Part shown: in pieces, positions 1 through 7,113 of the stretch | Position numbering within the stretch: position 1 is the stretch's first letter | Layout of the letters: every line of letters begins with the position of its first letter | Assembly (NCBI GenBank): GCA_035540915.1 | Contig: DATLFQ010000236.1 | Location: 1 to 10,650 of the forward strand | Direction: 5' to 3' | From: DATLFQ01 sp035540915 | Lineage (GTDB): Bacteria > Actinomycetota > Acidimicrobiia > Acidimicrobiales > GCA-2861595 | Length of the DNA stretch: 10,650 bases | Notes under the pieces: generated by a model | What the model saw: the letters and a program-made list of their open reading frames with translations, nothing else | What the model was told of the DNA's origin: nothing | The model's database searches: none | Translations under genes and position numbers: made by a program

Positions 1-866
1 ATGGCTGTGAAGTGCTCGGAACGCAGCACGTCACGGTTGCCGGTGACGGTGATGAAGATGTCACCCTCGCGTGCCGCGTCGCCCATGGCCTCCACCCGGA
101 ACCCGTCCATGGCCGCCTCGAGGCCCCGCAGGGGGTCGATCTCGGTCACTACGACCTGGGCGCCCAGGCCCCGGGCCCGGCTGGCCACGCCCTTGCCGCA
201 GTAGCCGTAGCCGGCCACCACGACGACCTTGCCGGCAAGTAGCACGTTGGTGGCCCGGATGATCCCGTCGAGGGTCGACTGGCCCGTGCCGTAGCGGTTG
301 TCGAACATGTGCTTGGTGTCGGCGTCGTTGACGGCCACGATCGGGAAGCGCAGGGCCCCGTCGGCCTCCATGGCCCGCAGGCGGATGACGCCGGTGGTGG
401 TCTCCTCGGTGCCGGCGAGGACCTCGCTCACCTGGTCGGGGCGCTCCCGGTGCAGGCGCGACACCAGGTCGCAGCCGTCGTCCATCGTCATATGGGGATG
501 GGCGTCGAGGACGGCGTCGATGTGGCGGAAGTAGGTCTCGGTGTCCTCGCCCTTGATCGAGTAGGTGGCGATCCCCTCGTCGAGGGCCAGCGAAGCGGCG
601 ACGTCGTCCTGGGTCGACAGCGGGTTGGAGGCGCAGGCGACGACCGTGGCCCCGCCGGCCTTGAGGGTGCGCAGGAGGTTGGCCGTCTCGGTGGTGATGT
701 GCAGGCAGGCGGCGATGGTCTGGCCCTGCAGCGGCTTCTCCTTCTCGAACCGCTCGCGGATGGAGGCCAGCACCGGCATGTGGGTGTCGGCCCAGGCGAT
801 GCGCTGGCTGCCCAGGTCGGCCAGGGCGGCGTCGGCGATGTCAGAGGTGGTCTTCTCGGGGCTCAC
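1..866 (-). CDS. ahcY: Adenosylhomocysteinase (S-adenosyl-L-homocysteine hydrolase), 3' end outside window
   Basis: Reversibly hydrolyses S-adenosylhomocysteine to adenosine and homocysteine, clearing the product that inhibits SAM-dependent methyltransferases; cytosolic and NAD-dependent. The first 288 residues are present; the C-terminal part lies beyond position 1. Visible landmarks: CLH at 54-56, NPLSTQDD at 81-88, DDG at 129-131, TEETTTG at 153-159, NDADTK at 180-185 followed by FDNRYGTGQS, and the Rossmann loop GYGYCGKG. By alignment from memory to the human enzyme, D130, E155, K185 and D189 match catalytic D131, E156, K186 and D190. The GTG start is chosen because a GGAGAA lies 6 nt upstream. 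It follows the isomerase gene by 42 nt, so it is probably in the same operon. The NPLSTQDD and GYGYCGKG forms resemble the Thermotoga/archaeal subtype rather than the mycobacterial one, which reads NIFSTQDH. The family is certain; the subtype is inference. Confidence 0.97.
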   Translation of the reverse strand, partial: MSPEKTTSDIADAALADLGSQRIAWADTHMPVLASIRERFEKEKPLQGQTIAACLHITTETANLLRTLKAGGATVVACASNPLSTQDDVAASLALDEGIATYSIKGEDTETYFRHIDAVLDAHPHMTMDDGCDLVSRLHRERPDQVSEVLAGTEETTTGVIRLRAMEADGALRFPIVAVNDADTKHMFDNRYGTGQSTLDGIIRATNVLLAGKVVVVAGYGYCGKGVASRARGLGAQVVVTEIDPLRGLEAAMDGFRVEAMGDAAREGDIFITVTGNRDVLRSEHFTA

Positions 867-872
867 AGTCGG

Positions 873-878
873 TTCTCC
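873..878 (-). promoter_or_regulatory. Shine-Dalgarno of ahcY
   Basis: GGAGAA on the minus strand, 6 nt before the GTG at 866-864. It decides the start: the next in-frame ATG (residue 30) lies inside the conserved N-terminal domain and has no better ribosome site. Confidence 0.7.
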
Positions 879-908
879 GCAGTCGGGGGACAGGTCGAGG
901 GGGCAGGT

Positions 909-1946
909 TCAGGAGGCGTCGGCCAGGAGCCGCTTCAGCTCGGTCAGGGTGGGAACGGGCCCGGGGTCGATCCCCTCGTTGAAGGCCAGGTGTAGCGAGA
1001 GGAAGTCACCTACGAGTACCAGGTCCAGGAGCTGGGCCAGTTCACCGTCGCCCTCCGCCTGCACCTCCTCGATGCTGGCGACCACCTCCCGCACCACGTC
1101 GTCGACCATGTCGAACCGGCGGGACACCTGCGGGTGCTCCTGGTCGTGGCGCAGCTTGACCAGCGTGACGACCTGGCGGGTGACGTCGCCGTGCTGGCCC
1201 CAGCCGGCGACCTCGTTGTGGCACAGCTCGGGCTGCACGGCGTAGAAGGCGGGCGACTTGGCGTTCTCGTTGACCTGGGTCTTCCAGCGCTGGGCCGCCG
1301 CGGCGCCGAGGGCGCCGGACGAGTGGATCAGCGGGATGGTGCGGCCGATGCGCCGGGCCAGCTCGGCGGCCGGGCTGGCCGGCCCCGTCAGCTGGTCTCG
1401 GCGGGCCTTCAGCTGCTCGACCGCCAGCTGCACCCACCGGGCCGCGCCCGGAAACAGGCCCACCTGCTCGAGGACCATCAGCGGCGGGATGGCCATGGCG
1501 CCGATGCCGGCCCGGGGCTGGGGGATGTCGGCCGGCACGGGCACCATGGGGACCTGCCAGCCGGTGGCCAGCTTGGCCAGCTCCCCGCCGCCGGTGACCG
1601 CCACCACCCGCGCGCCCTGGAGCGCCGCCTCGGTGGCAGCCTCGACGGTCTCCTCGGTGTCGCCGGAGAACGAGATGGCGAACACCAGCGACCCCTCGCC
1701 CACGAAGGCGGGCAGTGTGTAGGACTTGACCACCACCACCGGGACCGACATGAACGGCCCCGCGGTGGCCAGGAGGATGTCGCCGGCGATGCCGCTGCCG
1801 CCCATGCCCAGGACGACCACGTTCTCCACGGCCTCCCGCTCGGGCAGTCCGTGCAGGCCGCAGGCGTCCCGGGCCGCCGCCTCGGCCTGCTCGGGGAGCC
1901 CGGCCGTGGCCTCCCACATGCCCTGGCTGTCCAGTCGCTCGGTCAT
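909..1946 (-). CDS. Bifunctional phosphoglucose/phosphomannose isomerase (SIS-domain, archaeal-type PGI/PMI family)
   Basis: Predicted to interconvert fructose 6-phosphate with glucose 6-phosphate and mannose 6-phosphate in the cytosol. At 345 aa it has the length of the family. Two SIS domains are visible: the first has GMGGSGIAGD (47-56) and the phosphate-binding SFSGDTEET (92-100); the second carries NENAKSP (226-232) and PELCHNEV (239-246). From memory, the Pyrobaculum enzyme uses E203, H219 and R135. Here E227 and H243 keep the same 16-residue spacing, and R145 in PRAGIG fits the arginine. This suggests an active enzyme rather than the degenerate SIS protein often found at this locus. 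The ATG overlaps the stop of the Trm112-like gene (ATGA, 1943-1946) and has GGAG 8 nt upstream (1955-1958), so translation is probably coupled. The manB neighbour would convert its Man6P/Glc6P products to 1-phosphates. Whether it favours PGI or PMI activity cannot be told from sequence. Confidence 0.9.
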   Translation of the reverse strand: MTERLDSQGMWEATAGLPEQAEAAARDACGLHGLPEREAVENVVVLGMGGSGIAGDILLATAGPFMSVPVVVVKSYTLPAFVGEGSLVFAISFSGDTEETVEAATEAALQGARVVAVTGGGELAKLATGWQVPMVPVPADIPQPRAGIGAMAIPPLMVLEQVGLFPGAARWVQLAVEQLKARRDQLTGPASPAAELARRIGRTIPLIHSSGALGAAAAQRWKTQVNENAKSPAFYAVQPELCHNEVAGWGQHGDVTRQVVTLVKLRHDQEHPQVSRRFDMVDDVVREVVASIEEVQAEGDGELAQLLDLVLVGDFLSLHLAFNEGIDPGPVPTLTELKRLLADAS

Positions 1947-2206
1947 GTGACCGGCTCCGTCGGATCGACCGTGGAGTCGAACGTCGGGGCGATGCCCTCG
2001 GCGGTGGCCTTGGCCATCAGGCGGTCGTGCTCGGCGTCGTCGACCGTCTCGGCCTCGTCGATCAGCATGATCGGGATGTCGTCCCGCACCGCGTAGCGGC
2101 GGCGGAGGCGCTCGTTGTAGAGGCAGCCCTCGTCGGCGAAGTAGCGCAGCGGGCCCTTGTCCTGCGGGCAGGCCAGGATCTCCAGGAGCCGGGGGTCAAG
2201 CGCCAC
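1943..2206 (-). CDS. Trm112-like small protein
   Basis: An 87-aa protein. The Trm112/UPF0434 fold is a small zinc-ribbon-like domain that in eukaryotes and archaea activates methyltransferases; the bacterial role is unclear. The N-terminus LDPRLLEILACPQDKGPL and the central DDIPIMLIDEAE (42-53) are typical. Zinc-binding members carry several cysteines. Here only C13 and C28 are present, and the usual CPxC is CPQD, so metal binding is probably lost; this is common in actinobacterial copies as I remember them. The C-terminal 30 residues (after about 55) are an acidic, low-conservation tail. The GTG start is supported by GAGG (2213-2216) 6 nt upstream. It overlaps the end of manB by 11 nt and the isomerase start by 4 nt. 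A link to methylation through ahcY two genes downstream is possible but unproven. Confidence 0.85.
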   Translation of the reverse strand: MALDPRLLEILACPQDKGPLRYFADEGCLYNERLRRRYAVRDDIPIMLIDEAETVDDAEHDRLMAKATAEGIAPTFDSTVDPTEPVT

Positions 2207-3545
2207 GGCCGGCCTCGTCGATCCGGGCCAGCACCTCGGCGGTGCGCTTCCGGCAGTCGTCGGCGGTGGCCGCCTCCAGGTTCAGGCGCAGGAGGGGCTC
2301 GGTGTTGGACGGGCGCAGGTTGAACCACCAGTCGCCCAGGTCCACGGTCAACCCGTCGATGCGGTCCTGGCTGGCGCCGGCGTACGCGGCCGCCACCTGC
2401 TCGATGACCGCCGGCGGGTCGGCCACCTCACGGTTGATCTCGCCCGACGCCGAGTAGCGGTCGAGCGGGCGGACCAGCTCCGAGAGGGGCTGGCCCGACG
2501 TGCTCAGCAGCTCCAGGACGATCAGGGCGGCGATGAGCCCCGAGTCGGCCCGGTAGTTGTCCCGGAAGTAGTAGTGGCCGGAGTGCTCGCCGGCGAAGAC
2601 GGCGCCGGTCTCGGCCATCACCGACTTGATGAACGAGTGGCCGACCCGGGTGCGCACCGGCGTGCCGCCGGACTCGACGATCACCTCGGGCACCGCCTTG
2701 GAGCAGATGAGGTTGTAGCCCACCTTCTCGCCCGGGTGGCGGGCCAGCAGGGCCTTGGCCACCAGGGCCGTGGTCAGCGAGCCCGACACCGGCTGGGCCT
2801 GCTCGTCGACCAGGAAGACCCGGTCGGCGTCGCCGTCGAAGGCCAGCCCGATGTCGGCCCCTCGGTCCACGACGGCCGCCTGCAGGTCCTTGAGGTTCTC
2901 GGGCTGGATGGGGTCGGGCGGGTGGTTGGGGAAGGACCCGTCCAGCTCGGGGTAGAGCATGTCGACGTCGAAGGGCAGGCCCTCGAACACCGCCGGTGCC
3001 ACCAGCCCGCCCATGCCGTTGGCCGCGTCGGCCACCACCTTCAGGGGCCGCAGCACGTCCCGGTCGACGAAGGAGCGGACGTGGTCGGCGTAGTCGCCCA
3101 GCACGTCGCGCGCGCTCACCGTGCCCGGCGTCCCGGTCGGGGAAAGCAGCTCGGCGGCGCCCGCCTTCACCTGGGCGAGGCCGGTGTCCTGGCCGACGGG
3201 GCGGGCGCCGGCCAGGCACAGCTTGATGCCGTTGTAGCGGGCCGGGTTGTGCGAGGCGGTGAACATGGCGCCCGGGGCGTCCAGGCGACCGGCGGCGAAG
3301 TAGAGCAGGTCGGTGGAGCCGAGGCCGAGGTCGACGACGTCACACCCCTGGGAGGTGACGCCCTCGGCGAAGGCGGCGGACAGCTCGACGCCCGAGCTGC
3401 GCATGTCCCGGGCGATCAGGACGCGCGGCGCAGCGGCGAAGCGGGCGAAGCTGGCCCCGATCCGGCGGCACAGGTCGGCGTCCAACTCACCGGGCACGAC
3501 CCCCCGGACGTCGTAGGCCTTGAAGATCGCGTCCAGCGTGGGCAC
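2196..3545 (-). CDS. manB: Phosphomannomutase/phosphoglucomutase (alpha-D-phosphohexomutase family)
   Basis: Interconverts hexose 6-phosphate and hexose 1-phosphate (Man6P/Man1P, often also Glc6P/Glc1P), supplying GDP-mannose and other sugar nucleotides for envelope glycans; cytosolic. The 449-aa length fits the family. All four hallmark loops are present: phosphoserine loop TASHNP with S98, metal loop DGDADR (237-242), sugar-binding loop GEHSGH (319-324), and phosphate-binding RPSNTEP (411-417). GEHSGH is the form of dual-specificity PMM/PGM enzymes. The GTG start is followed by the typical KAYDVRG (9-15). No SD is visible; a TAGAGT hexamer ends 6 nt before the GTG, so I infer a leaderless transcript starting at or near the start codon. 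It is the first gene of the run manB / Trm112-like / isomerase / ahcY. The enzyme family is certain; the choice between mannose and glucose substrates is not. Confidence 0.95.
   Translation of the reverse strand: MPTLDAIFKAYDVRGVVPGELDADLCRRIGASFARFAAAPRVLIARDMRSSGVELSAAFAEGVTSQGCDVVDLGLGSTDLLYFAAGRLDAPGAMFTASHNPARYNGIKLCLAGARPVGQDTGLAQVKAGAAELLSPTGTPGTVSARDVLGDYADHVRSFVDRDVLRPLKVVADAANGMGGLVAPAVFEGLPFDVDMLYPELDGSFPNHPPDPIQPENLKDLQAAVVDRGADIGLAFDGDADRVFLVDEQAQPVSGSLTTALVAKALLARHPGEKVGYNLICSKAVPEVIVESGGTPVRTRVGHSFIKSVMAETGAVFAGEHSGHYYFRDNYRADSGLIAALIVLELLSTSGQPLSELVRPLDRYSASGEINREVADPPAVIEQVAAAYAGASQDRIDGLTVDLGDWWFNLRPSNTEPLLRLNLEAATADDCRKRTAEVLARIDEAGRGA
2213..2216 (-). promoter_or_regulatory. 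Shine-Dalgarno of the Trm112-like gene
   Basis: GAGG on the minus strand, 6 nt before the GTG at 2206-2204. It lies inside the last codons of manB and supports the GTG start that gives the 11-nt overlap. Confidence 0.55.
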
Positions 3546-3551
3546 GGAGGG

Positions 3552-3557
3552 ACTCTA
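3552..3557 (-). promoter_or_regulatory. Candidate -10 element (leaderless promoter) of manB
   Basis: TAGAGT on the minus strand, separated by CCCTCC (6 nt) from the GTG start. TANNNT 6-7 nt upstream of the transcription start is the usual actinobacterial -10, so transcription would begin on the start codon. No TTGACA-like -35 is visible; a CGGAAC lies 17 nt upstream. It sits just past the hairpin that follows the upstream gene, where an independent promoter would be expected. Confidence 0.6.
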
Positions 3558-3580
3558 CCGGCCCGCGCCCGGGCGTTCCG

Positions 3581-3619
3581 GTGTGCGCTCGGGCCCTCCC
3601 TGCGGGCCCCAGCGCGCAC
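3581..3619 (-). terminator. Two-tier hairpin after the GT-C-like gene, probable terminator
   Basis: Starts 7 nt past the stop codon (3627-3629). On the plus strand the outer arms are GTGTGCGCT (3581-3589) and AGCGCGCAC (3611-3619), pairing at 8 of 9 positions. Inside, a single C/C mismatch is followed by a second stem, GGGCCC with GGGCCC (3591-3596 and 3604-3609), and a 7-nt loop. No T-run follows on the minus strand, as is common in GC-rich actinobacteria. It separates the upstream operon from the manB promoter. Confidence 0.6.
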
Positions 3620-3626
3620 GGATGCC

Positions 3627-6020
3627 TCAGTCCTCGGACCGGTTGGCGCCGACGGGGACCGGCTCGCCAGGGCGCGGGCCGTCCTGCGGTGGCTCGGCCG
3701 GCTCCTCGTCCCAGCCCTCGCCGGTCCAACCGTCGACGTCGTCGGCCGGCTCGCGGTCGACGTCGGCCGGCCGGCGGCGGTCACGGCGCCACAGGACGAC
3801 GGCGCCGGCCAGGCCCAGGCCGCTGAGACCGAAGCCGGCCAGGTCGACCGGCGTGTAGCCGTACCGCAGGTCCACGTGGTCGTCGGTGGGCACCACCACC
3901 ATGAGGTTGGGTGTGACCCGCCACGGTCCCTCGGCGCCCGACGCCTTCCAGTTGGGGAAGTACGAGGCCCGCACCAGGACCGGCGACCCCGGCCGGTCCA
4001 GGTCGAAGCTGATGCGGCCGTCGCCGGTGCGGATCCGCGACACCTCCACCGGCGGCACCGGGCGCCGGGGCGGTACCCCGTCGTCGGCCGCCCGGCGGGC
4101 CCAGGCGGACGGGCCGTCCTCGGCGAGCGGGACGTCGGCGCGCGCCTCGTCGTTCCACCAGTCGACCGACGCCTCCAACCACTTCTTCTCGCTCCCCTTC
4201 AACCCGGGGACGACCACCGGCTCGTGGCCGAGCGGGACCACCAGGGACGAGCCGGCCACCTGGTAGACGTCCCAGGACCGGTCGCGCACGCCCTCGGGGT
4301 AGTTCACCGGGTAGGGCCCGTCGGAGGCGACCAGGGTGAGGTCGGGGTGCGCCGCGGCGGCCGACTTGGCCTCGGCCGAGAAGGCCATGTAATAGCGCAC
4401 GCCCAGCATCTGGAGGTGGGGCACGCCGGTGGCCACGTCCAGGTCGCGGTAGGGCAGGTTGCGCTGTGGGCGGGACGGCCGCTTTGACAGCTCCGAGGCG
4501 GCCAGGAAGTTGAACGGCGTGGTGGCCGACGACTCGTAGTAGAGGCCCTCCAGCGAGCCGATGCAGCCATCGGTCCAGTAGGGCAGCAGCATCAGGGCCA
4601 GCGGGGTGCCCAGCTCGTTGAGCTCGGGCTCGTACTCCCACAGGGCCCGCCCGCAGCCGTTGCTGCGGCCGACCTCGGCCATGGTGTCGACCACGCCGAA
4701 GTACTGGTCGGCGGTGGCCTTGCGCTCGTAGCCCGAGTAGTTCCAGGCCGTCCAGGCCGGGATGAAGCTGGTGTCGGTGGTCTCGAACGGCATCCAGCCC
4801 GGCAGCCGCTGCAGCGGCAGGGCCACGAGCGTGAGCGTGGCGGCCAGGACGGCAGGCGGTGCGGCGACCGTCGCCCACCGCCGCACCCGGTCGCGCTGCG
4901 GGCCGGCCCGGACGGCGAGCGCCACCGCCTGGATCAGCCAGGCCAGGGCGAGGCCGGCCAGCAGGTACAGGCACAGGAACCAGAAGGGCAGGAGGCGGGC
5001 GTTCCAGATCTTGCCCTGGGGGGCGAAACGGAAGCCCAGCGCAGACACCAGCGCCATCACCGTCAGCACGGTGCCCAGCCGGCAGCGCCGGAGCAGCGCG
5101 CCCACTGCGCCTACCCCGGCCAGGGCCACCAGCCAGCGGCCGTCGTAGGGCAGCAGGTTCTCCCGGTAGGTGGTGATCTTCTCCCACCCCATGTCGTTGG
5201 TGTACGGCAGGTTGGCCAGGAACGGCAGCGCCCAGAAGGCACCCAGCAGGCCGGCCAGCACGCCCACCACCGCGGTGCGGGTGGCGGCCCGGACGCTCGG
5301 CCGGACCAGCGCCATCACCACGGCAGCGGTGATGGCGAAGAACGTCGGGATGACGTGGGACAGGAACGTCAGGCCGAGCAGCACGCCGGCCAGCGCCCGG
5401 TGCCGGCCGGTGTCGAGGACCTGCGCCAGCACGCCCAGGAACAGCAGCGACAGCGAGAGGCTGATGGAGAACGAGAACTCCCCGGCCAACGTGGACGGGA
5501 TGTTGCCGCCGTAGATGGTGAAGCCCCGGTCGAACAGGAACGGGACGGTGGCCACCGCCAGGCAGGCCGGCCCTGGCGCCGGGAGGCGGGCCAGGTGCCC
5601 GAACGCCCAGGCCGCCACCGGCATGGACACCAGGCCCAGCACGCTGACCAGCTTGAAGGCGACGTTGTAGGGCATCCCGGGCAGCCAGTCGACCAGCACG
5701 ATCAGCAGGGTCGGCACCGGGAAGTAGAAGTTCGGGAACGGGAAGCCGGCGTACCAGTCCGGCGCCCAGCCGGTCAGTCGCCCGTGGGGCAGCAGGTGGT
5801 CCCGCAGGAACGCCGGGCCCCAGACGTGGGCGCCCATGTCGCCGCCGGCGGGCGTGGTGTCGGCGAAGAGCAGATCGGGCCGCAGCTGGAGGAAGACGAA
5901 CAACGACGCGCCGAAGACGGCGACGCCGGTGGCGACGGCGGCCGGCGACAGGGCGCGAAGGCGGTCGAGCACCGACCCATGTTGCCCGAGGCCGACCGCC
6001 GCCGAGGGGTCGCGCCGCAC
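3627..6020 (-). CDS. Large polytopic membrane protein, GT-C glycosyltransferase-like (YfhO / PTPS-related membrane domain type)
   Basis: A 797-aa protein. After TM1 (about 27-46) comes an extracytoplasmic loop with ADTTPAGGDMGAH (53-65). Acidic residues in this loop (D54, D61) are where GT-C enzymes place catalytic or metal-binding Asp. About nine or ten further hydrophobic segments follow to roughly residue 410, then a large soluble, presumably extracytoplasmic domain with two cysteines close together (NGCGRALWEY and DGCIGSLEG). Near the C-terminus, VRASYFPNWKASG followed by a last TM resembles the ending of YfhO-type proteins. The tail is very acidic and proline-rich. This build fits transferases that use lipid-linked sugars on the outer face of the membrane, but substrate and activity are unknown. 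The GTG start lies 3 nt after the CPBP protease stop, implying coupling; a start at 5972 is also possible. Function is inferred from architecture only. Confidence 0.75.
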   Translation of the reverse strand: MRRDPSAAVGLGQHGSVLDRLRALSPAAVATGVAVFGASLFVFLQLRPDLLFADTTPAGGDMGAHVWGPAFLRDHLLPHGRLTGWAPDWYAGFPFPNFYFPVPTLLIVLVDWLPGMPYNVAFKLVSVLGLVSMPVAAWAFGHLARLPAPGPACLAVATVPFLFDRGFTIYGGNIPSTLAGEFSFSISLSLSLLFLGVLAQVLDTGRHRALAGVLLGLTFLSHVIPTFFAITAAVVMALVRPSVRAATRTAVVGVLAGLLGAFWALPFLANLPYTNDMGWEKITTYRENLLPYDGRWLVALAGVGAVGALLRRCRLGTVLTVMALVSALGFRFAPQGKIWNARLLPFWFLCLYLLAGLALAWLIQAVALAVRAGPQRDRVRRWATVAAPPAVLAATLTLVALPLQRLPGWMPFETTDTSFIPAWTAWNYSGYERKATADQYFGVVDTMAEVGRSNGCGRALWEYEPELNELGTPLALMLLPYWTDGCIGSLEGLYYESSATTPFNFLAASELSKRPSRPQRNLPYRDLDVATGVPHLQMLGVRYYMAFSAEAKSAAAAHPDLTLVASDGPYPVNYPEGVRDRSWDVYQVAGSSLVVPLGHEPVVVPGLKGSEKKWLEASVDWWNDEARADVPLAEDGPSAWARRAADDGVPPRRPVPPVEVSRIRTGDGRISFDLDRPGSPVLVRASYFPNWKASGAEGPWRVTPNLMVVVPTDDHVDLRYGYTPVDLAGFGLSGLGLAGAVVLWRRDRRRPADVDREPADDVDGWTGEGWDEEPAEPPQDGPRPGEPVPVGANRSED

Positions 6021-6023
6021 CCG

Positions 6024-6770
6024 CTACGCCCTGGAGGCGGTCAGGGCGATCACCGTGACCGCGTTGAACGCCATGTGCGCGATCACGGCCGGGCCGAGCC
6101 GACCACTGCGGCGGGCGAGCAGACCGAGCACCACGCCGAAGGCGATCAGACCGGGCAGCAGGAGTGGCTGGAAGTGAGTCAGCCCGAACAGCACGGACGA
6201 CCCGCCCAGCGCCCAGCCCCGGCCGAACCGGCGGGTCAGCGACTGCTGCAGGAGGCCGCGGAAGAAGATCTCCTCCACCAGCGGCGCGCCCACCACGATC
6301 ATGACCGACAGCAGCACCAGCCCGGCGCCCGAGCCGAGGCCGGTCAGCTCCCGGGCCTCCTCGGAGATGTCGAGGTCCTCGATCAGGAACCTCATCGGGA
6401 TGTACAGCAGCGGGAGCAGGACCAGTTGCGACAGCACGCCGGCGGCGATGCCCGGCAGGATGTCCCGCCGCTCCACCCGTAGGCCGACGTCGGCGGCCAG
6501 CCGGCCGGTCCCCCGGCGCCGGCTTGCCAGCACCGTCCCGCCCAACATCCCGGTCCACTGCGCGAACAGCGTGGTGACCGTCAACCCGAGGGTGACCTCC
6601 TCCTCGCCGGTGACGCCGATCCAGATGCTGCCGACCACGATGGCCAGCGTCACCGACGCCAGGTAGGCGACGAGCGGGTCGCTCAGGGTCCAGGGCGGGC
6701 TGCCGCTGCGTGCCGTCCCGGCGACGAGGGCGGGCGGTTCGGGGTCGCCCGCGAGGTGGTCGGGGTCCAC
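6024..6770 (-). CDS. CPBP-family intramembrane metalloprotease (CAAX protease / Abi type)
   Basis: A 248-aa integral membrane protein with about seven or eight hydrophobic segments. The family's glutamate, arginine and histidine motifs are intact: EEIFFR (166-171), FGLTH (195-199) and AHMAFN (231-236), giving E166/E167, R171, H199 and H232 as predicted catalytic residues inside the bilayer. Bacterial members cleave membrane substrates or have unassigned roles such as bacteriocin self-immunity; there is no prenylation pathway here to suggest true CAAX processing. The first 28 residues are a soluble Pro/Ala/Gly-rich segment. The GTG start has no SD but a TAGGCT 7 nt upstream, so it may be transcribed leaderless from its own promoter as well as by read-through from the DUF3499 gene 51 nt upstream. 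The GT-C-like gene follows after 3 nt. The family assignment is firm; the substrate is unknown. Confidence 0.9.
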   Translation of the reverse strand: MDPDHLAGDPEPPALVAGTARSGSPPWTLSDPLVAYLASVTLAIVVGSIWIGVTGEEEVTLGLTVTTLFAQWTGMLGGTVLASRRRGTGRLAADVGLRVERRDILPGIAAGVLSQLVLLPLLYIPMRFLIEDLDISEEARELTGLGSGAGLVLLSVMIVVGAPLVEEIFFRGLLQQSLTRRFGRGWALGGSSVLFGLTHFQPLLLPGLIAFGVVLGLLARRSGRLGPAVIAHMAFNAVTVIALTASRA

Positions 6771-6777
6771 CGTCGCC

Positions 6778-6783
6778 AGCCTA
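6778..6783 (-). promoter_or_regulatory. Candidate -10 element (leaderless promoter) of the CPBP protease gene
   Basis: TAGGCT on the minus strand with a 7-nt spacer (GGCGACG) before the GTG at 6770. Same TANNNT-spacer-start layout as at manB. No recognisable -35 and no SD. Confidence 0.5.
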
Positions 6784-6821
6784 CCGGCGGGCCGTGCGGC
6801 CGATTCGGCGCGGCGGGCGGC

Positions 6822-7052
6822 TCAGACGGCGATGGGCGGGTGGAACGCGGCCGGGGGTCGGCGGCGGTCCTCGATGGCCCATCCACGCGGGACCCGCAGG
6901 GCCCCGGCGTGGGAGGCGCACAGGCCCCACGTCGCGCCGCCGTCGGTGCCGGCCGGGGCGTCGAGCCAGACGACCCGGTTGGCGTAGTCGTAGGCCATGT
7001 GCGCCGCGCTGGGCTCGCTGCAGGCCGGCCGGGCACAGCGGCGGATGTCCAT
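6822..7052 (-). CDS. DUF3499 family protein, small putative zinc-binding protein
   Basis: A 76-aa protein recognised as the actinobacterial DUF3499 family by the opening RRCARPAC, the central YDYANRVVWL (21-30), LCASHA (44-49) and PRGW (55-58). The residues C6-x4-C11 and C45-x2-H48 form a plausible four-ligand zinc site of CXXXXC...CXXH type. No biochemical function is known to me. In many actinobacteria this gene lies close to the phosphomannomutase gene, which fits the locus; here two membrane-protein genes lie between them. The ATG start has no SD; a TACCTT lies 6 nt upstream, giving a leaderless reading. It is divergent from ftsH across 93 nt. The C-terminal tail after PRGW (DRRRPPAAFHPPIAV) is longer than in the members I recall. 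The family name is from memory and a profile search would settle it. Confidence 0.82.
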   Translation of the reverse strand: MDIRRCARPACSEPSAAHMAYDYANRVVWLDAPAGTDGGATWGLCASHAGALRVPRGWAIEDRRRPPAAFHPPIAV

Positions 7053-7058
7053 GGCCCG

Positions 7059-7064
7059 AAGGTA
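7059..7064 (-). promoter_or_regulatory. Candidate -10 element (leaderless promoter) of the DUF3499 gene
   Basis: TACCTT on the minus strand, 6 nt (CGGGCC) before the ATG at 7052. Matches the TANNNT form seen at manB and the protease gene. No -35 consensus is visible. Confidence 0.5.
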
Positions 7065-7113
7065 CCCGGCACGATTCCGCCGGTCGCGGATGGGTCCGGG
7101 GGGAAGGGCGCGC

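Noticed and set aside
867..908. SAH or SAM riboswitch before ahcY
   Set aside because: The gap is only 42 nt, mostly C-runs on the minus strand, and no conserved aptamer core can be placed; a plain SD explains the start.
2157..4487. Very long open frame on the plus strand (776 codons) opposite manB and the GT-C-like gene
   Set aside because: It lies antisense to two well-recognised genes, is dominated by Gly/Arg/Val/Asp-type codons forced by GC-rich complement, and shows no domain.
3781..6558. Open minus-strand frame of 925 codons overlapping the GT-C-like and protease genes
   Set aside because: Arg/Pro/Gly-rich out-of-frame shadow spanning two real genes; no hydrophobic segments or motifs.
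6771..6821. Small GGCC-GTGC-GGCC hairpin between the DUF3499 and protease genes
   Set aside because: The 4-5 bp stem is what GC-rich DNA gives by chance; too weak to call a terminator.
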